Below are positions 13,434 to 25,557 of a DNA stretch of 64,000 bases, one piece after another (the first letter of the stretch is position 1; each line of letters opens with the position of its first letter). The notes under the pieces were generated by a model. It ran no database searches. It saw nothing but the letters and a program-made list of their open reading frames with translations, and was not told the DNA's origin. This DNA comes from Paragorgia papillata (taxonomy: Eukaryota > Cnidaria > Anthozoa > Scleralcyonacea > Coralliidae): NCBI GenBank assembly GCA_035771165.1, contig JAWNZC010000307.1, positions 1 through 64,000 of the forward strand, read 5' to 3'. The position numbers and the translations under genes are program-made.

Positions 13434-15989
13434 CACTGATCTCTATAAAAGGACTGGATAGTGCATCTATTGTTCAGGAATTGATGCCGGAAGTGAGCGT
13501 GGCGGCCATCTTACTAGGACCCACTTGGGTCCTAAACAATATGGCGTACATAGGAGTGGAAAGCAGTTTAACGACGTTTTTCGCCAAATTCGGGAGTTTG
13601 CGAAAATTTACCACCGAATTAAGGTTCGTAATCTTTATTTTATGTAATAGTTAAGTGTTTTCAACTCTTTATTCCTTTTACAAAGGCTTTTTCTTGCGAA
13701 AGATACCTGCCTATGTATTTGCTTCACGGAATCACGGTATTAACAAAATAGTCCGGTAAACATAATGTCTTCCAAGTCCGCATGTGTACTTGTTTCTCTC
13801 TTTATTTTGTAGTGTAAACGCCGTATTATTAAATGGTTTACTGTGATGGGTTTTCCTTTAAGTTTTGATTGATTTATTGCCGATTATTAAATCCAAATGG
13901 GTATTCAAATTTGGAAAAGTTTTAGCATAAAACCTTATACATGCAATTTATATAACTTAGTAAAAATCTTTAACGTGATCGCATAAATTCAGTGAGATAT
14001 GAATTATAACTTGTCTTTTTGAATTAGTATTTTAATTTGGACCCTTGATTTTACTAAACTGGTCAATGACTCATTGACTATAAATGGGTGCCACACTCCC
14101 ATGAATGGACCCATAAATTAGATGCTTGAGTTTGTAATATAATCTGCTAGGTTAATGTCAAGACTTGGCATTAGTATTCTTTCTAATTTTTAAATAACCA
14201 AAGATAAGTTGTGCTACTTCAAACGGTTCAGTGGTTCACATGGTTTTCTAATGTAGTATTTTCAGTTTGACTCTTTCAATCACCACTTAGGCAGCATGTG
14301 TTGTTTTTCACTTTTTCTATTTGGTCAGTTTGCTACCCTTGCTTAGTTATCTAGTTCAATAGTTCAGCATATCTCACTAGTCATCAAAACTTGCTGCAAG
14401 TGATCTTTGCTCTATCATCGTAGTAGACTGTAATCTTTAGTTTATTACCTTTACAGGTTGTACACAGTACATGTAATTGGCTTGGCTTTAGTATCAGCTT
14501 TTATATACATGTATTTTATTTTGTAATCCAGTGGCTCAGGTGTTAATCTGGATACAGATTGTAACCCTATGTAACATTTGCTCTGTTATTGTAATAGTTA
14601 TTGCTGTTCAATGATTAGAGAGATTTCAATACTGTATGCATGTATATATTAAAAGCTTCTATATGTGGAGTTGCATTTCCTATAATTTTAAGTAAATATT
14701 TATAAATATTTAGTTTTTTACCACAATTAGTATTCCTTGTCTTCTAAAGAACACTATAGTAACTGACTTTTTTAACTGGGTTTTTACCACAAAGGTTGGC
14801 TGTGGTTTCCTTTCTCAAGATGGCAAACCCAAATTTTGCTGTACTGAGTCCATCATTGCAATGCATTTGATAAGGGCAAAAGTCCCCAAAACATAGAGTT
14901 TATATTGACAAGAGAATTCTATGATGGGATTATGTAGAAACCTGAACATCAAGATGTGTCATTGAAAGTAGCTTCAACCAAAACAAGATAATTAATAATG
15001 TATTTTCAAATATAGAAATATTAAAAATAGATTATGCAAATGCTCTTGCTGTATTGTTGTGAATATTTATTTGCAGGTGGCTATATTATATTTCATTTAT
15101 GTAATAATAAACTTGCAGAGTGTCTGGGATACTGTTAGAGTTTTAGTTGGCATCCCAGACACTCTGCAGAAATGGTAATATCAACAGGTGCATTTACTTG
15201 TAAAAAAAATATAAAGTTTAGCTGGTTTTCATTGAAAATCCGACCATTTAAAGCAAAAATTATGATTCAACTTTAGTGATATATTAAACTCAAAAAGACA
15301 AGTCATACTTTATAATATCTCACTATTATTTATGCCTCCATGAAGGCCTTTATTGTATAAATTGCATTGCAAGCTAATTTATTTCTATAGACCCATGTGA
15401 GTACAAATCCATAAAAAAACAATACACTTCTGATGGCAACAAGGTTGCCTAAAGAAACATATTAAAGGTGGCAAATGGACTATAAGGTTTTATGCTAGAA
15501 CTTTTCCAAATTGAATTCTCATTTGGATTACTCGGCATAAATCAATCAAAACTTAAAGAAAACCCATCACATGTAAAACATTTAATAATACGGCGATTAT
15601 ACTACAAAATAAAGAGAGAAACAAGTACACATGCGGACTTGGAAGACATTTGTTTACCGACTATTTTGTTAATACCGTGATTCGTGAAGCAAATACATAG
15701 GCAGGTATCTTTCGCAAAAAAATGCCTTTGTAAAAGGAATAAAGAGTTGAAAACACTTAACTATTACATAAAATAAGATTACGAACCGTAATTCGGTGGT
15801 AACATCTTAGCAAACTTCTCGAATTTGGCGAAAAACGTCGTTAAACTGCTTTCCACTCCTATGTACGCCATATTGTTTAGGACCCAAGTGGGTCCTAGTA
15901 AGATGGCCGCCGGCTGCTCACTTCCGGCATCAAAACCAGGGCGCGAGAAACAATAGATGCGCTATCCAGTCCTTTTATAGAGATCAGTG
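13434..15989. mobile_element. Long-TIR DNA transposon, inner nested copy with 8-bp TSD
   Basis: Starts CACTGATCTCTATAAAAGGA and ends TTTTATAGAGATCAGTG, flanked by CTTGGGTC at 13426-13433 and 15990-15997. Its arms (about 390 bp) contain the same GACCCAAGTGGGTC palindrome and the same TCTTCCAAGTCCGCATG block as copy 1. It landed in the TIR of a relative, just inside that element's left end. Confidence 0.88.
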
Positions 15990-16969
15990 CTTGGGTCCCA
16001 TACAATATGGCGTAAATAGGAGTGGAAAGCAGTTGAACGGCGTTTTTTCGCCAAATTCTGGGATGTTACGAAGAGTTACCACCGAATTGAGGTTTGTAAT
16101 CTTATTTTAAGTAATTGTTCAGTGTTTTGAACTATTTTTTTTGATTTAGAAAGTGCTTTTCTTTACAAAATACGCTTGCCTGTTTATTTGCTTCAGAGCT
16201 AGCAAAGTCGTAAACAAATTTCTGGAAGTGACTGCCTGTGTATTTGTTTCTTTCTAGTAACGCGTATTATTTGATGATTTACGATGATGTGTTTGTTTAA
16301 CTTTTGATTTATTTCATGCCGATTAAACCCCAAGAAGTCATAAACTGTGTCTGTTTAAACTAATAACTTACCCGCTGTTGATACGTGTTCACATGAAATA
16401 TTCGAACTTTATAGTTTTGTCGAATTTGGGCTAATGTTCAACCAGTTCAGATGGTTTTATTATGGTTACACTACAGTATGTATTTTGCCCAAGCCCTTGT
16501 CCCTTGATAGTAGTTCATTTTGTCTACAGTATATCTCAAACAAAATATGTACATACTGTACAACATTTTGAGTTAGTGGTAGTTTTATTATGGTTAGAGA
16601 GCATCTTACTGGCCATTAAGAAGTTACACCCAAGTTTGATTCCTACTCGATCAATGCAGTTTTTACTGTACATTTAGCAGATTAAAATTTTATCTAGTTT
16701 GCTGAAAGCAAGAAAAGTCTTTCCAGTTACATGCATCCAGGATTACTGTAGATCTAAGGATGTTACTCTGCAATCTGGGTTTAACTCCTACTTGATGCAC
16801 TTATCAGATTAAAATTGCACCTTGGATGTACATTAGAGGAGTTCTTCTAGTTTGACTCTACCAAACACCAGAGATTTCTTCTGGGTACTCCGATTTCCCT
16901 CCTGTAGTAAATTGGTCCTTAGATAAAGGTTATGGTATATCCAGTGTAATACCATGATCGCCTCGGTAA

Positions 16970-17240
16970 AATTAGAAGACAAAGAAATCCTTTGACTTCT
17001 TCTGATTTTCCTGTGCATGTTGATGAGGGAAAATTAGAAGACAAAGAAATCTTTTGTCTTCTTCTAAATTTCCCGCTTGCATATATTTTCCCTCATCAAC
17101 ATGCACGGGAAAATTAGATTCAACTTCTCTGATCAACCGTGTAAATTTCCTGTTGGCAAGATTCTCAACGTTTTCCTCGGCGATCATAATATACAAACTA
17201 ATAACATGTCTTTTTGGGAAAATTAGCGATTAAATTTCCC
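16970..17240. repeat. Cluster of stacked palindromes inside the outer transposon
   Basis: GGGAAAATTAGAAGACAAAG pairs with TTTGTCTTCTTCTAAATTTC, and this hairpin is bracketed by GCATGTTGATGAGGG and CCCTCATCAACATGC. Further GGGAAAATTAG...AAATTTCCC pairs lie nearby. Likely an inserted foldback unit. Confidence 0.6.
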
Positions 17241-19047
17241 TCAAGTCATGTTATTACTTATAATAAATACAGTTACCTGTAGTTTACTTTCCTTTTTTGT
17301 TTACATGTACAGATTAGTTTTGTTTTGATTCTTACTGATGCTGGAAGAGGACAAGCTTATTCAATTTTTTTCTTATTTATGTACCAGAAAGGTTAGCTGT
17401 GGTTTCCTTTCCAAGATGGTAATAACGAATTTTGCTGTAGCTTTTTGCAATGGACTTGATAAGAGCAAAAACATGATTTTCATCAACAGGAGAATCTACC
17501 ATATGGTTATCAAGGTCTGTGAAGAATGTGCCAGTGCTCCAGCCACCACTGGCGCTAGATAGTATTTTAAATTTTTTTGACATTTTAGTCCTTTGCGGCA
17601 TTGCCTTTGTACTGTATTAGAGAAAACTTAAATTAATTTCAATAAATAGTTTGTACTATCCAGAGCAGCTTACACTAGCTTCAATTAAACTAAAATCTTA
17701 TAAACATCTATATGCATTGTTATGATCACTCATCGCAAAAAAAAAATTAATGACTGATCAGCTAGTGATAATTTCTGCATAAAAAAGTTGTGTGGATCTA
17801 ATAAGGAAAAGACATATAGATGGGTATGAAACCTAAAAAGTTGTATGATGCAAGATATCGAGGTATGATAAATGTAGTAAAGATTGAAACTTTTTCAAAA
17901 ATATCTTGAAATGAAAACACTTCTGTAGTAAATAATAGTTTGGAATCATCCTTCTCTTTGTTTATTTTAGAAAAAAGCTCATGACTTATTATCTGTTTCA
18001 AATATAAGTCTACACAAAGTACAGTAGTGTCAGTACACTGAAGTATATAAAATATAAAAGAATATAGTAGATTATAACCAATAAATAATTATTTCTGTGT
18101 GTAAATCAGAGCTGGCCAAACCATGCCCCTTTATTATAATTTTACTTCAATCTCAGATGATTCTATAACTCTTTCAAATACCTGACAATTTGACTTTGTC
18201 AAATAGAAAACCCTTGGCAAGTCTCTCCAGCAAGCCTAGGCAGCCATGAGTTCATCACAGATATAATATATATATAGACAGGGTAAAATAAAGCAAGAAC
18301 ACACAGGTAACAAACAGGCAAATTTATAAGCATTTAACTCACTGTTTTACTATTATTGATGAAGTCGGATGAAGTCCTGTTACTATAATATTGACGAAGA
18401 TAATTCCTGTTCACCTAGCATTTATCAATTTATGGTGTGCATTTTCAATATTTGTAATACATTAATTGTCCATTTGTCCTCTTGTATAAAAAAATATATT
18501 TTGCCTATTGGCTAATTTTTTAATAATAAAGTATAACTACAAACTTACAATAAACATCTTCAGTTGTATAAAACCCTCAGATCGTCTGATCCAATATACG
18601 TTGAAAAAGACGGATATAGAAACGGTAACATTGTTACTTTGTCATAAAGTCACTGTCCAACTGCTAAAGTGAATACAAGATGTTATTTGTTCCTTACTTT
18701 AGTCCTTTAATAATTCTTCAAATTGTAGACTGGTGGCCGGTGCTGATTTTCGTTCAGTAAAATCGTGAAATTTCGGCTGATTTCCATGATCCCAGCTACT
18801 TTTAAGTTCTCCCATAGCGACAGGTACATTTTCTTCTTAAGAATGTAAAATTTAGCTGGTTTTCGTTAAAAATCCGATGATTTAAAGCGAAAACTATGAT
18901 TCAGCAATAGTGATATAACTACGAAGTGGGTCCCACCGGATATGGCCGCCGCGAGATTTTTAGCCTCACTTCCGACTTCAATTTTTGCAAGGCGCGAACC
19001 AATAGATGCTCTATCCAGTATAATGAGTATATTATTTGAGATCAGTG

Positions 19048-19100
19048 TCCCAGAGCCATTTGATTTGCCCGCGCGGCCGGGCATATTTGGCTCTGGGAAC
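19048..19100. repeat. ~52-bp palindrome at the transposon target
   Basis: TCCCAGAGCCA at the left pairs with TGGCTCTGGGA at the right around a GCCCGCGCGGCCGGGC core. The outer 13.3-19.0 kb transposon inserted at its edge. Confidence 0.7.
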
Positions 19101-19565
19101 GAGATTGATGTTGATATTCACATTTGCAATCCCTTTCAATCTCGCTTTAATTTTGACCATCCGTACTTCTGTGCAGATTTCTAGTATCTCTTATGTTTTT
19201 ATATAATATAAAACCGTTGTTATGACATTTTTAGCAATTTCAGGACAATTTTGGTTAATAATATTTATATTAATGCTGACAAAATGGGAAAATTTGCAGA
19301 TTCTTTCTGACAAAAAATTGCTTTTAATTTTCCCCCTTCTGTCGGTAGACCTATTAATCTACAAGTAATTTTGGCCTTGAGAAATAAATATGCCCTCTAC
19401 ATTAGCCAATTATATTGTGTAGTTTCAGAGAATGGGGAGGTTTAAGCCCAACTTTCAATGCAAATACGAAAAACAATATTCTTTATTAGAAATCTAATAA
19501 GCTTGCAAATTCAAATGCGAATACTGAAACTGTGAAACATCGTGGTGAGTAATATAAACCTCAAA

Positions 19566-19652
19566 GATGTCTTACTTCTGCAAGCATATGATGATGACAT
19601 TATAGACGAGGAAGAGCTTCTTCTCACCCTAGAGCTAAGAAAATTAGAGTGA
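19566..19652 (+). pseudogene. Short acidic coding fragment, unassigned
   Basis: A frame ending in TGA reads as an acidic/leucine-rich segment (Asp-Asp-Asp-Ile-Ile-Asp-Glu-Glu-Glu-Leu-Leu...). That style resembles N-terminal exons of some Harbinger-type transposases, but this is a weak impression only. No start codon or splice partner was identified. Confidence 0.2.
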
Positions 19653-20048
19653 CCAGATCCCATATTCAGACTGCATCATCCCATCTAACTGACTTCCAAA
19701 ATTCAGTCTACTTCGGAAGTGTTGACTACCAATACGCCATCATTAAATGATCTACTGCGCATGATCAGAACTGTATTCAGTATTGGTACTCACATTGGAA
19801 GTCAATCTTAACCTCGCTATTATCTATACACCCCAGAAAGCAATCTGTCTAGCACCCTTCCCACCCCCCACCCCCGGCCACTTCTGGATTTTCCTAAAAC
19901 CAATGAACCATTAACTCACCACTTTTGGTGTCAAACACACCCCTCCACCAGAATTTCCAAGTGCCTTCTGTGGGTGGGTGGTTATGGATATTTTATGGAA
20001 AGTTCTACACATTCAAGAAATTCCATTTTTCTTTTTATTTATTATTAG

Positions 20049-20220
20049 TTGGGAAAACTTTAGTCATGATCAAGCCAGATCTCGTGCATATCGATGGGGT
20101 GAAGATGGCTTACTTGGTATAACAGACAGAGAGTGTAGACAATTTGCTTTGCACTTGCCTTGTGGAATGAAAAAGATCCTATCTTAAAAGAACGACTTTT
20201 TGGCCTTACTGGACCTGAAC
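20049..20220 (+). pseudogene. Glucosidase exon 1 of window (5-base surplus)
   Basis: The acceptor TATTATTAG precedes a frame containing [17 protein letters not shown], a strongly conserved block near the N-terminus of this family. After QFAL, five surplus bases (20152-20156) throw the frame, which resumes as [21 protein letters not shown]. The donor is GTTACA at 20221. Confidence 0.8.
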
Positions 20221-20408
20221 GTTACAAACAATACTGTATTTCTTAATGTTAATATGCAGGGTTAAGAAATGTTTAGTCTGTATTGTGGTCAAGCCCAGAA
20301 AAAAAATTGTTCCACAGAGTGTGGATGATAATATTTTGTGCCGCAGCAGCGCTTCCCAAAATTTTAGGGGAACATAAATTACATCACAATTGATTTTTCA
20401 CAAAATCA

Positions 20409-20622
20409 TTTGCACCTAAGTAGAAACACCGAGCTTGTCAAAGCATGTTTCTAGTGTCAACGTCAAACAAAAAAGTTTTCCTTGGAAACATATTATGTTT
20501 CCTTCAATAGGTACATGTTTGTGCTGTCAGCCAATCACGTGGTAATCCCACAGTGTCAATTTCAAAATGGTTAACTTTTGAACATGTTTTGACAGGCGAT
20601 GTTTCCACTTAGGTGCAAACAA
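20409..20622. mobile_element. MITE in glucosidase intron
   Basis: TTTGCACCTAAGTAGAAACA at the left and TGTTTCCACTTAGGTGCAAA at the right are inverted, followed inward by GCTTGTCAAAGCATGTTTC and GAACATGTTTTGACAGGC. Non-coding. Confidence 0.7.
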
Positions 20623-20836
20623 GTATGATGTCAAACTTTACCTTTGAAGAAATTGATTCTCCTGAAAGTTTCAGTAAGCTAGATGTAAAAAATATGCACA
20701 AGTTTCAATTAAAATCATGATTTATTTAACCGTGTGAACCAGTCACATCACATCGTATTACCATGACATGAAGTGCTTGAAAGCTGAGACAACCAGTTTT
20801 AATATGTTTGTTGTTTTGGGGGTGTTTTTTTTTAAG

Positions 20837-21010
20837 GGAACCATGGAGAAGATGTAAAGGAATGTTACTATTATCTTGATTCTGTCCCAACTCATAGCTA
20901 CATGAAAGCTTTGTATAAATATCCTCAAAATGAATACCCGTATAGCTCAATTGTTGAAGAAAACAGTAGAAGAGGTGTTCATGATCTGGAATTTGAACTC
21001 ACTGATACAG
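20837..21010 (+). CDS. Glucosidase exon 2
   Basis: The acceptor TTTTTAAG precedes [15 protein letters not shown], then [19 protein letters not shown] and [15 protein letters not shown], the expected order for the family. It is open throughout, with donor G|GTGAGT in phase 1. No lesion. Confidence 0.85.
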
Positions 21011-21126
21011 GTGAGTTGTATTTAATATAGTTTAATGCAATTTAAATTTATGGATTATACTCTGTGTTTGTACAAAAGTTTATGTACAAAGTGTATGCCA
21101 TCTTGGAGTTCACTTTTTTAAAGAAC

Positions 21127-21502
21127 TGTAACTAGTTACAATATTTGGTTTAAAAATGTGACTATTATAGTTACTGATTTTCAGTTAATTGTCATTCTTT
21201 GTTGACAAAAAATGGTTTTGATATAATAATAAAGATACATTATATACAATTTGACTATTTCTGCTTAGTGACAACTATATTTAGCTGTAAAAACATAATT
21301 ATCGTACTGGCATCTAAAAACCAGTAATTTCTTTGTTGATTCTAATAACATGGACAAAGGAATGTAACTTTGTAACTAGTTACAAAATATTTGGAGTTAC
21401 TTTGTAACTGTAACTAGTTACTTTGTTTTCATTGTAACTTTTATCGGTAACTAGTTACTTTTCTAATGATGTACAGTAACAGTGTAACAAACTAGTTACA
21501 AA
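21127..21502. repeat. Five GTAACTAGTTAC-type palindromes in intron
   Basis: GTAACTAGTTAC or a near-copy occurs near 21127, 21371, 21409, 21447 and 21490, with many GTAACTT half-sites. A short dispersed repeat of unknown origin. Confidence 0.6.
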
Positions 21503-21648
21503 AATTATCTAACTTTTGCAGCACTGGTCTGTTATTGTTGACTGTTGTATATAGACCTTGTGGTGGGTGTAATATTCTCAATAAAATTACATTTGGTCTT
21601 GTAATAGAGTATTCTGAATACAATAATGTGTATTTTGTAAATTTCAAG

Positions 21649-21974
21649 GTGTATTTGATGAAAGTAAATACTGGGACATTACAGCAGAGTACGCAAAGAA
21701 CTCTCCTAATGATATCGTTATCAAGATCACAGTGAGTAATCGTGGTCCAGATACAGGCAAGATCCATGTTCTTCCGACGTTATGGTTTAGAAATACTTGG
21801 ATATGGGGATGTACCCATGAAGGATGTACAATGAAAGCAAAGATTCAGGAAAGAAGTCCTGGAAATGTCCTCTGTAAGCACGATAGGCTGGAGGAATTTT
21901 GTGTTTTCTTTTGAAGGTTCGGAAAAGGACCAAAAACCTGATTTACTTTTCACAGAAAATGAGACAAACAGTCA
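21649..21974 (+). pseudogene. Glucosidase exon 3 (+1 frameshift)
   Basis: Reads GVFDESKYWDITAEYAK, then VSNRGPDTGKIHVLPTLWFR and NTWIWGCTHEGC, the family's conserved beta-sandwich segment. One extra T in the run at about 21908-21913 causes a TGA; downstream the frame resumes as EGSEKDQKPDLLFTENETNS up to a GTGAGG donor. Intron phase does not match exon 4 exactly, so another one-base change is likely. Confidence 0.82.
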
Positions 21975-22040
21975 GTGAGGTATACATTGATTTTCTTGCA
22001 GTTTTATTTTCTTCCATGACTATAGTTAGGCCATGTTGCC

Positions 22041-22241
22041 TATTGTGTCTTTTATTTTCTCTTTATTAATATTCCATTGTCATACATTCAACATATATTA
22101 AGGTCCTCGTTCTTCCACGTCTGCTAATCTATATCCTATTTCACTCTTCTAGTCCTATATATATGTATTCCTGAGATAACATTACTAATCAGCTTAAATC
22201 AACATATAATTAATCCCATTATTTTATTCCACAACACAACA
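22041..22241 (-). repeat. 3' LTR of Gypsy 1
   Basis: In element orientation it begins TGTTGTGTTG next to the polypurine tract and ends ACACAATA. The last 50 bp (22041-22090) are identical to 29021-29070 and contain AATAAA. Confidence 0.75.
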
Positions 22242-22260
22242 TCTCCCCTTTTCTTTTAGA
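22242..22260 (-). promoter_or_regulatory. Polypurine tract of Gypsy 1
   Basis: The minus strand reads AAAAGAAAAGGGGAGA directly before the LTR start, the expected plus-strand priming site. Confidence 0.7.
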
Positions 22261-22542
22261 CATAACCTCTAAACATTATTAATATTTCAAATCAAATCCG
22301 TGAGTCAGTTCAAGACGATATCAATACCTATAGCTTAATAACAAATTAAAATTGAACCTACAATAATATTATTGTTTGTTTATTTATTTTTATATCGGAC
22401 TTAATCTGTATATAAATCTACCTTCTGATAGAACTATTTTGAGCTGCTTGATAAAAGCTTGTCTGTGTGCGATTTCTTTCTGGATATCTTCGCTGAGGCA
22501 CCACGTCCTCTATTTCATGTTTTTCATCATCTGCTTCTTCTC

Positions 22543-23551
22543 CTATGCCGGGTCATCCATTTCTTTCTCATTTACCTCTCCTTGAAACTTCTTGAAGAAC
22601 GAGACGTGTCGGGTGATCCGATGGTCAGATCGTCTGGCTGTTACCATGTATGCTTTTATTGCAATCACTCTGTATGGCTTTGGATCGAATCTCGTTGTGA
22701 ACTTGTTACGCTTGGATTGTTTAACGAGCACGACATCGCCAACTTGAATGTCCGGTTGCTGTGTTCGTCGTTTACGATCCATATACTCTTTGGATTTTCT
22801 TTTTCGCTTGACATCATGGTTCTTCGCGTCCAGATGAACTTGTGGGCGACTGATGGGAAGGTTTGGTGGCGTTGGAAGACCATTTCTGACAACACGGTTG
22901 AATAATAATTCGGAGGGAGCAAGTTTCGTAGTGGTGTGTGGGGTTGTACGGTAATTCATGAGAAACTTGGGTAGTTCTTTCTGCCAAGATTTTCCTTGAG
23001 CATGAGCCGTGCGTACTTTGGTTGAGCGGTTTCATAAAGGATTCTGCTTCGCCGTTTGCTTGTGGCCACAATGGGGTGACATGGTGGTGTTTCACGCCAT
23101 ACTGCTTCATATAATCTGCAAATTCGTGGCTAGAAAACGGTGGTCCATTATCAGACGTAACCTGTTCTGGTAGGCCATGAGTTGCGAAAATGCGGTCCAG
23201 TTTGCTAAGAATGGAAGGAGCGGTTGTTGACTTCAAAATATCCACTTCAGGGAAACGAGAGTACCCGTCAATTACCACAAGCACGCTTTCCCCTGTTGGA
23301 AATGGCCCACACAAGTCCATGTAGAGCGAACTCCAGGGTTTTGAAGGCATTTCAGTTGCGCATAACGGTGGTGGTCGATTCTCAGGTCCAACGGCTTGAC
23401 ATGCGAGACATGTTTTAATCATGGTTTCTACTTGTTTGTCAAGGTTGGGCCACCATGTCTTTGTACGTAACAACTGCTTGGTTTTTACCACCCCTTGGTG
23501 GCCCTGATGGGCAATAGCAAGAGTTCGTTGTCGAAGTGATTCCGGTGTCAA
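22543..23551 (-). pseudogene. Gypsy 1 integrase (frameshifted)
   Basis: The HHCC zinc-binding domain (HQGHQG... CLACQ) is followed by the DDE core: Asp in LYMDLCGPFP, Asp in VTSDNGPPFS and Glu in PQANGEAESF. The frame breaks after AESFMKPL and resumes at 22959-22543 with the C-terminal region. The upstream end is separated from RNase H by the 2.17-kb insertion. Confidence 0.88.
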
Positions 23552-24835
23552 GCGAAATTTCTGACCTCTGCGAAATTTCTGACCTAGCGTGACGCGTCAT
23601 AAATTTCGCGCGTGTGGGTGCGAAATAAATGACGCTTGCGAAATATCTGACTCGGTCGAAACTCGAAAATTGATCTCGAAACGATTCAAACGAATTTTCT
23701 AGGAAATATTGTATGTATATATGGTGTTTATATTTTGTATTGCATTCACCCTGCTAAATGGCCAATAATAACTTCTTAAAAATATAACATTGAAGCGTTC
23801 TTTAACCTTTTCACTGTAAGCCAGATTAAGGGTATCTAAACTATTACAGTCGACAGAACCGTCTGGCTGATGTGAGTATAAAGCTGGATATTTGTTTCAT
23901 TAAAGTTTATGTGGAAAGATTAATAATTATTAAGCGTTTATTGACGAAGGACAGACAGATAGCCTGCGTGCAGGACAGTGGACACTATAAAAACAAACCA
24001 AAGACTAAAATAAATAGATTTTGAAACATTCAGAAATATGTCATTGGTTTTTATATAGCTTGTTCCTTGACAGAAATCCATGGTAGGACATTTATTTGCT
24101 GTTTATTAGTTAATGGAAACTTTTATTATTTTAATCTTTGGAAAATCAGTTACACATGCTTGCAATTGATGTTTAATGAATTATTGATTGTGGCCAGCTA
24201 CTATATTTGACCAGGCATGTTTTGTAAATAAATTTGTGCAAAACCACCATGTACAACACACAGTAGTGTATAATATGCCTAACCAGTTAAACCTCAAGTG
24301 TTTAATATTGAAGTGTATACGCAGGGGTGTACCAGGTGGAAGAGGGTTGAATACTATTACTCTAAATTACTAGGGCTTTGGGGGGGGCGGCCCCCCCCCC
24401 CCCCCCCCCCAACTCCCTCATTGCCATCCTTGGAATGAGAAAACCTTTTGTCAGTATGAACTTTGACCTCACCACCCAAATATTTAGTCAAGTGTCCATC
24501 CACTACTGGGTATAAGTGGTAGTAATTTCCAACAATAAATTTATTACTCGATTGTAGGAATAATACAATGCGAGTGAGTAAGTTTCTCTCAAATGAAATG
24601 AAACTTCTTGACCATTATGAACCTCCTGACAAAGCGCATTTGCTTGAAAGGTCGAGAAGTTTCATTCTCATTTTAGGTCGACAGATACTTATTTACCCAC
24701 ATCGCAATACTTTTATTGCTATAATAATATGTAATAACTGTAAAATTTATAAGTTGTAGGTGTCGATTAGACAGGAAAATCTTTAATTTGTATTTACATA
24801 ATTGTTTACATATATACATTATAGTAGGTAATATC

Positions 24836-24996
24836 ATAAAAAAAGTTAACCTTTAGAAATCAGACTTATCAGAGCTTTTAGAAATTTCGCTTTGCCTCAC
24901 TGATGTGCATACAAATATAAGCTATCTTAAATTCCCAAGTGTATAAGATCATGTGTTTTTCTAAAGATTCTGATTTCTAAAGGTTCACTTTTTATG
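24836..24996. mobile_element. MITE within the 2.17-kb insertion
   Basis: Left AGTTAACCTTTAGAAATCAG and right CTGATTTCTAAAGGTTCACT are inverted copies about 160 bp apart. Confidence 0.65.
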
Positions 24997-25067
24997 AATA
25001 TACACCCTAGCTGTACATCCAGATTACAGGGGTTACTTTGCACATGGTCTCTCAAATCACCAACTAA

Positions 25068-25557
25068 TTACAATAAAAGTTTTCCCAAATGGCTGTCGCA
25101 AAGTCCACACCAATGCAGCTTGCATGAAAAAAATTGAATACATCTGTCACAGCCGAGCCAGTCGTCACTGTCATCCTTTCTGCATACCTTACACACCGCT
25201 GTTATTTCTTCCACTGCAATAAAAAATAATATTAATAACCATGTGTTACATGAACATGCATTAATCATTAGTATGATGCAAATAAACATGGTTTATTCCT
25301 CCCTGATTACTATTGCTTTTTGGTAGATTTAATACACAATACAGTCAGATCATAATATACCTGCTAACTAATAAATTATATACTAGTATCGTCGAGACGT
25401 CGACTCTGCAGTCTGCATCGACACAACATAAAACATGCAACAGTCCGATCGAAATGAACTGAGTTCTACATACCTTATGTTTACAGATTTTCGATTCAGG
25501 CTTTGTTGAAGCAACACCAAGACAGCCAGTGACAGTGTCAGTTGGAAATTTCGCCAT
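25068..25557 (-). pseudogene. Small PHD-finger protein, two candidate exons
   Basis: Exon 1 (25557-25487) starts ATGGCGAAATTTCC and ends at AAG|GTATGT. Exon 2 (about 25219-25068) follows a TTGCAG acceptor and shows a C4HC3-style finger: CKVCRKDDSDDWLGCDRC, then after a one-base T-run shift His-Ala-Ser-Cys and a final Trp...Cys, then stop. Exon phases do not join cleanly, consistent with a small indel. PHD fingers read histone-tail marks and also occur in some transposon proteins. Whether this is a captured host exon or part of the element is unknown. Confidence 0.55.

Larger units (their letters stand above)
13328..19047. mobile_element. Long-TIR DNA transposon, outer copy with 8-bp TSD
   Basis: Starts CACTGATCTCAAATATATAC and ends with the inverted form, finishing TTATTTGAGATCAGTG. 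It is flanked on both sides by TCCCAGAG (13320-13327 and 19048-19055), so the ends are defined to the base. It carries a nested relative at 13434-15989, leaving about 3.16 kb of its own sequence. No transposase frame is visible. A segment around 17,390-17,480 resembles parts of copies 1 and 2 (about 4880 and 14,790). An 8-bp TSD fits hAT or P superfamilies, but the termini alone do not decide. Confidence 0.85.

Noticed and set aside
22376..22905. Plus-strand frames of 69 and 148 codons
   Set aside because: Antisense of the Gypsy 1 integrase C-terminal region.
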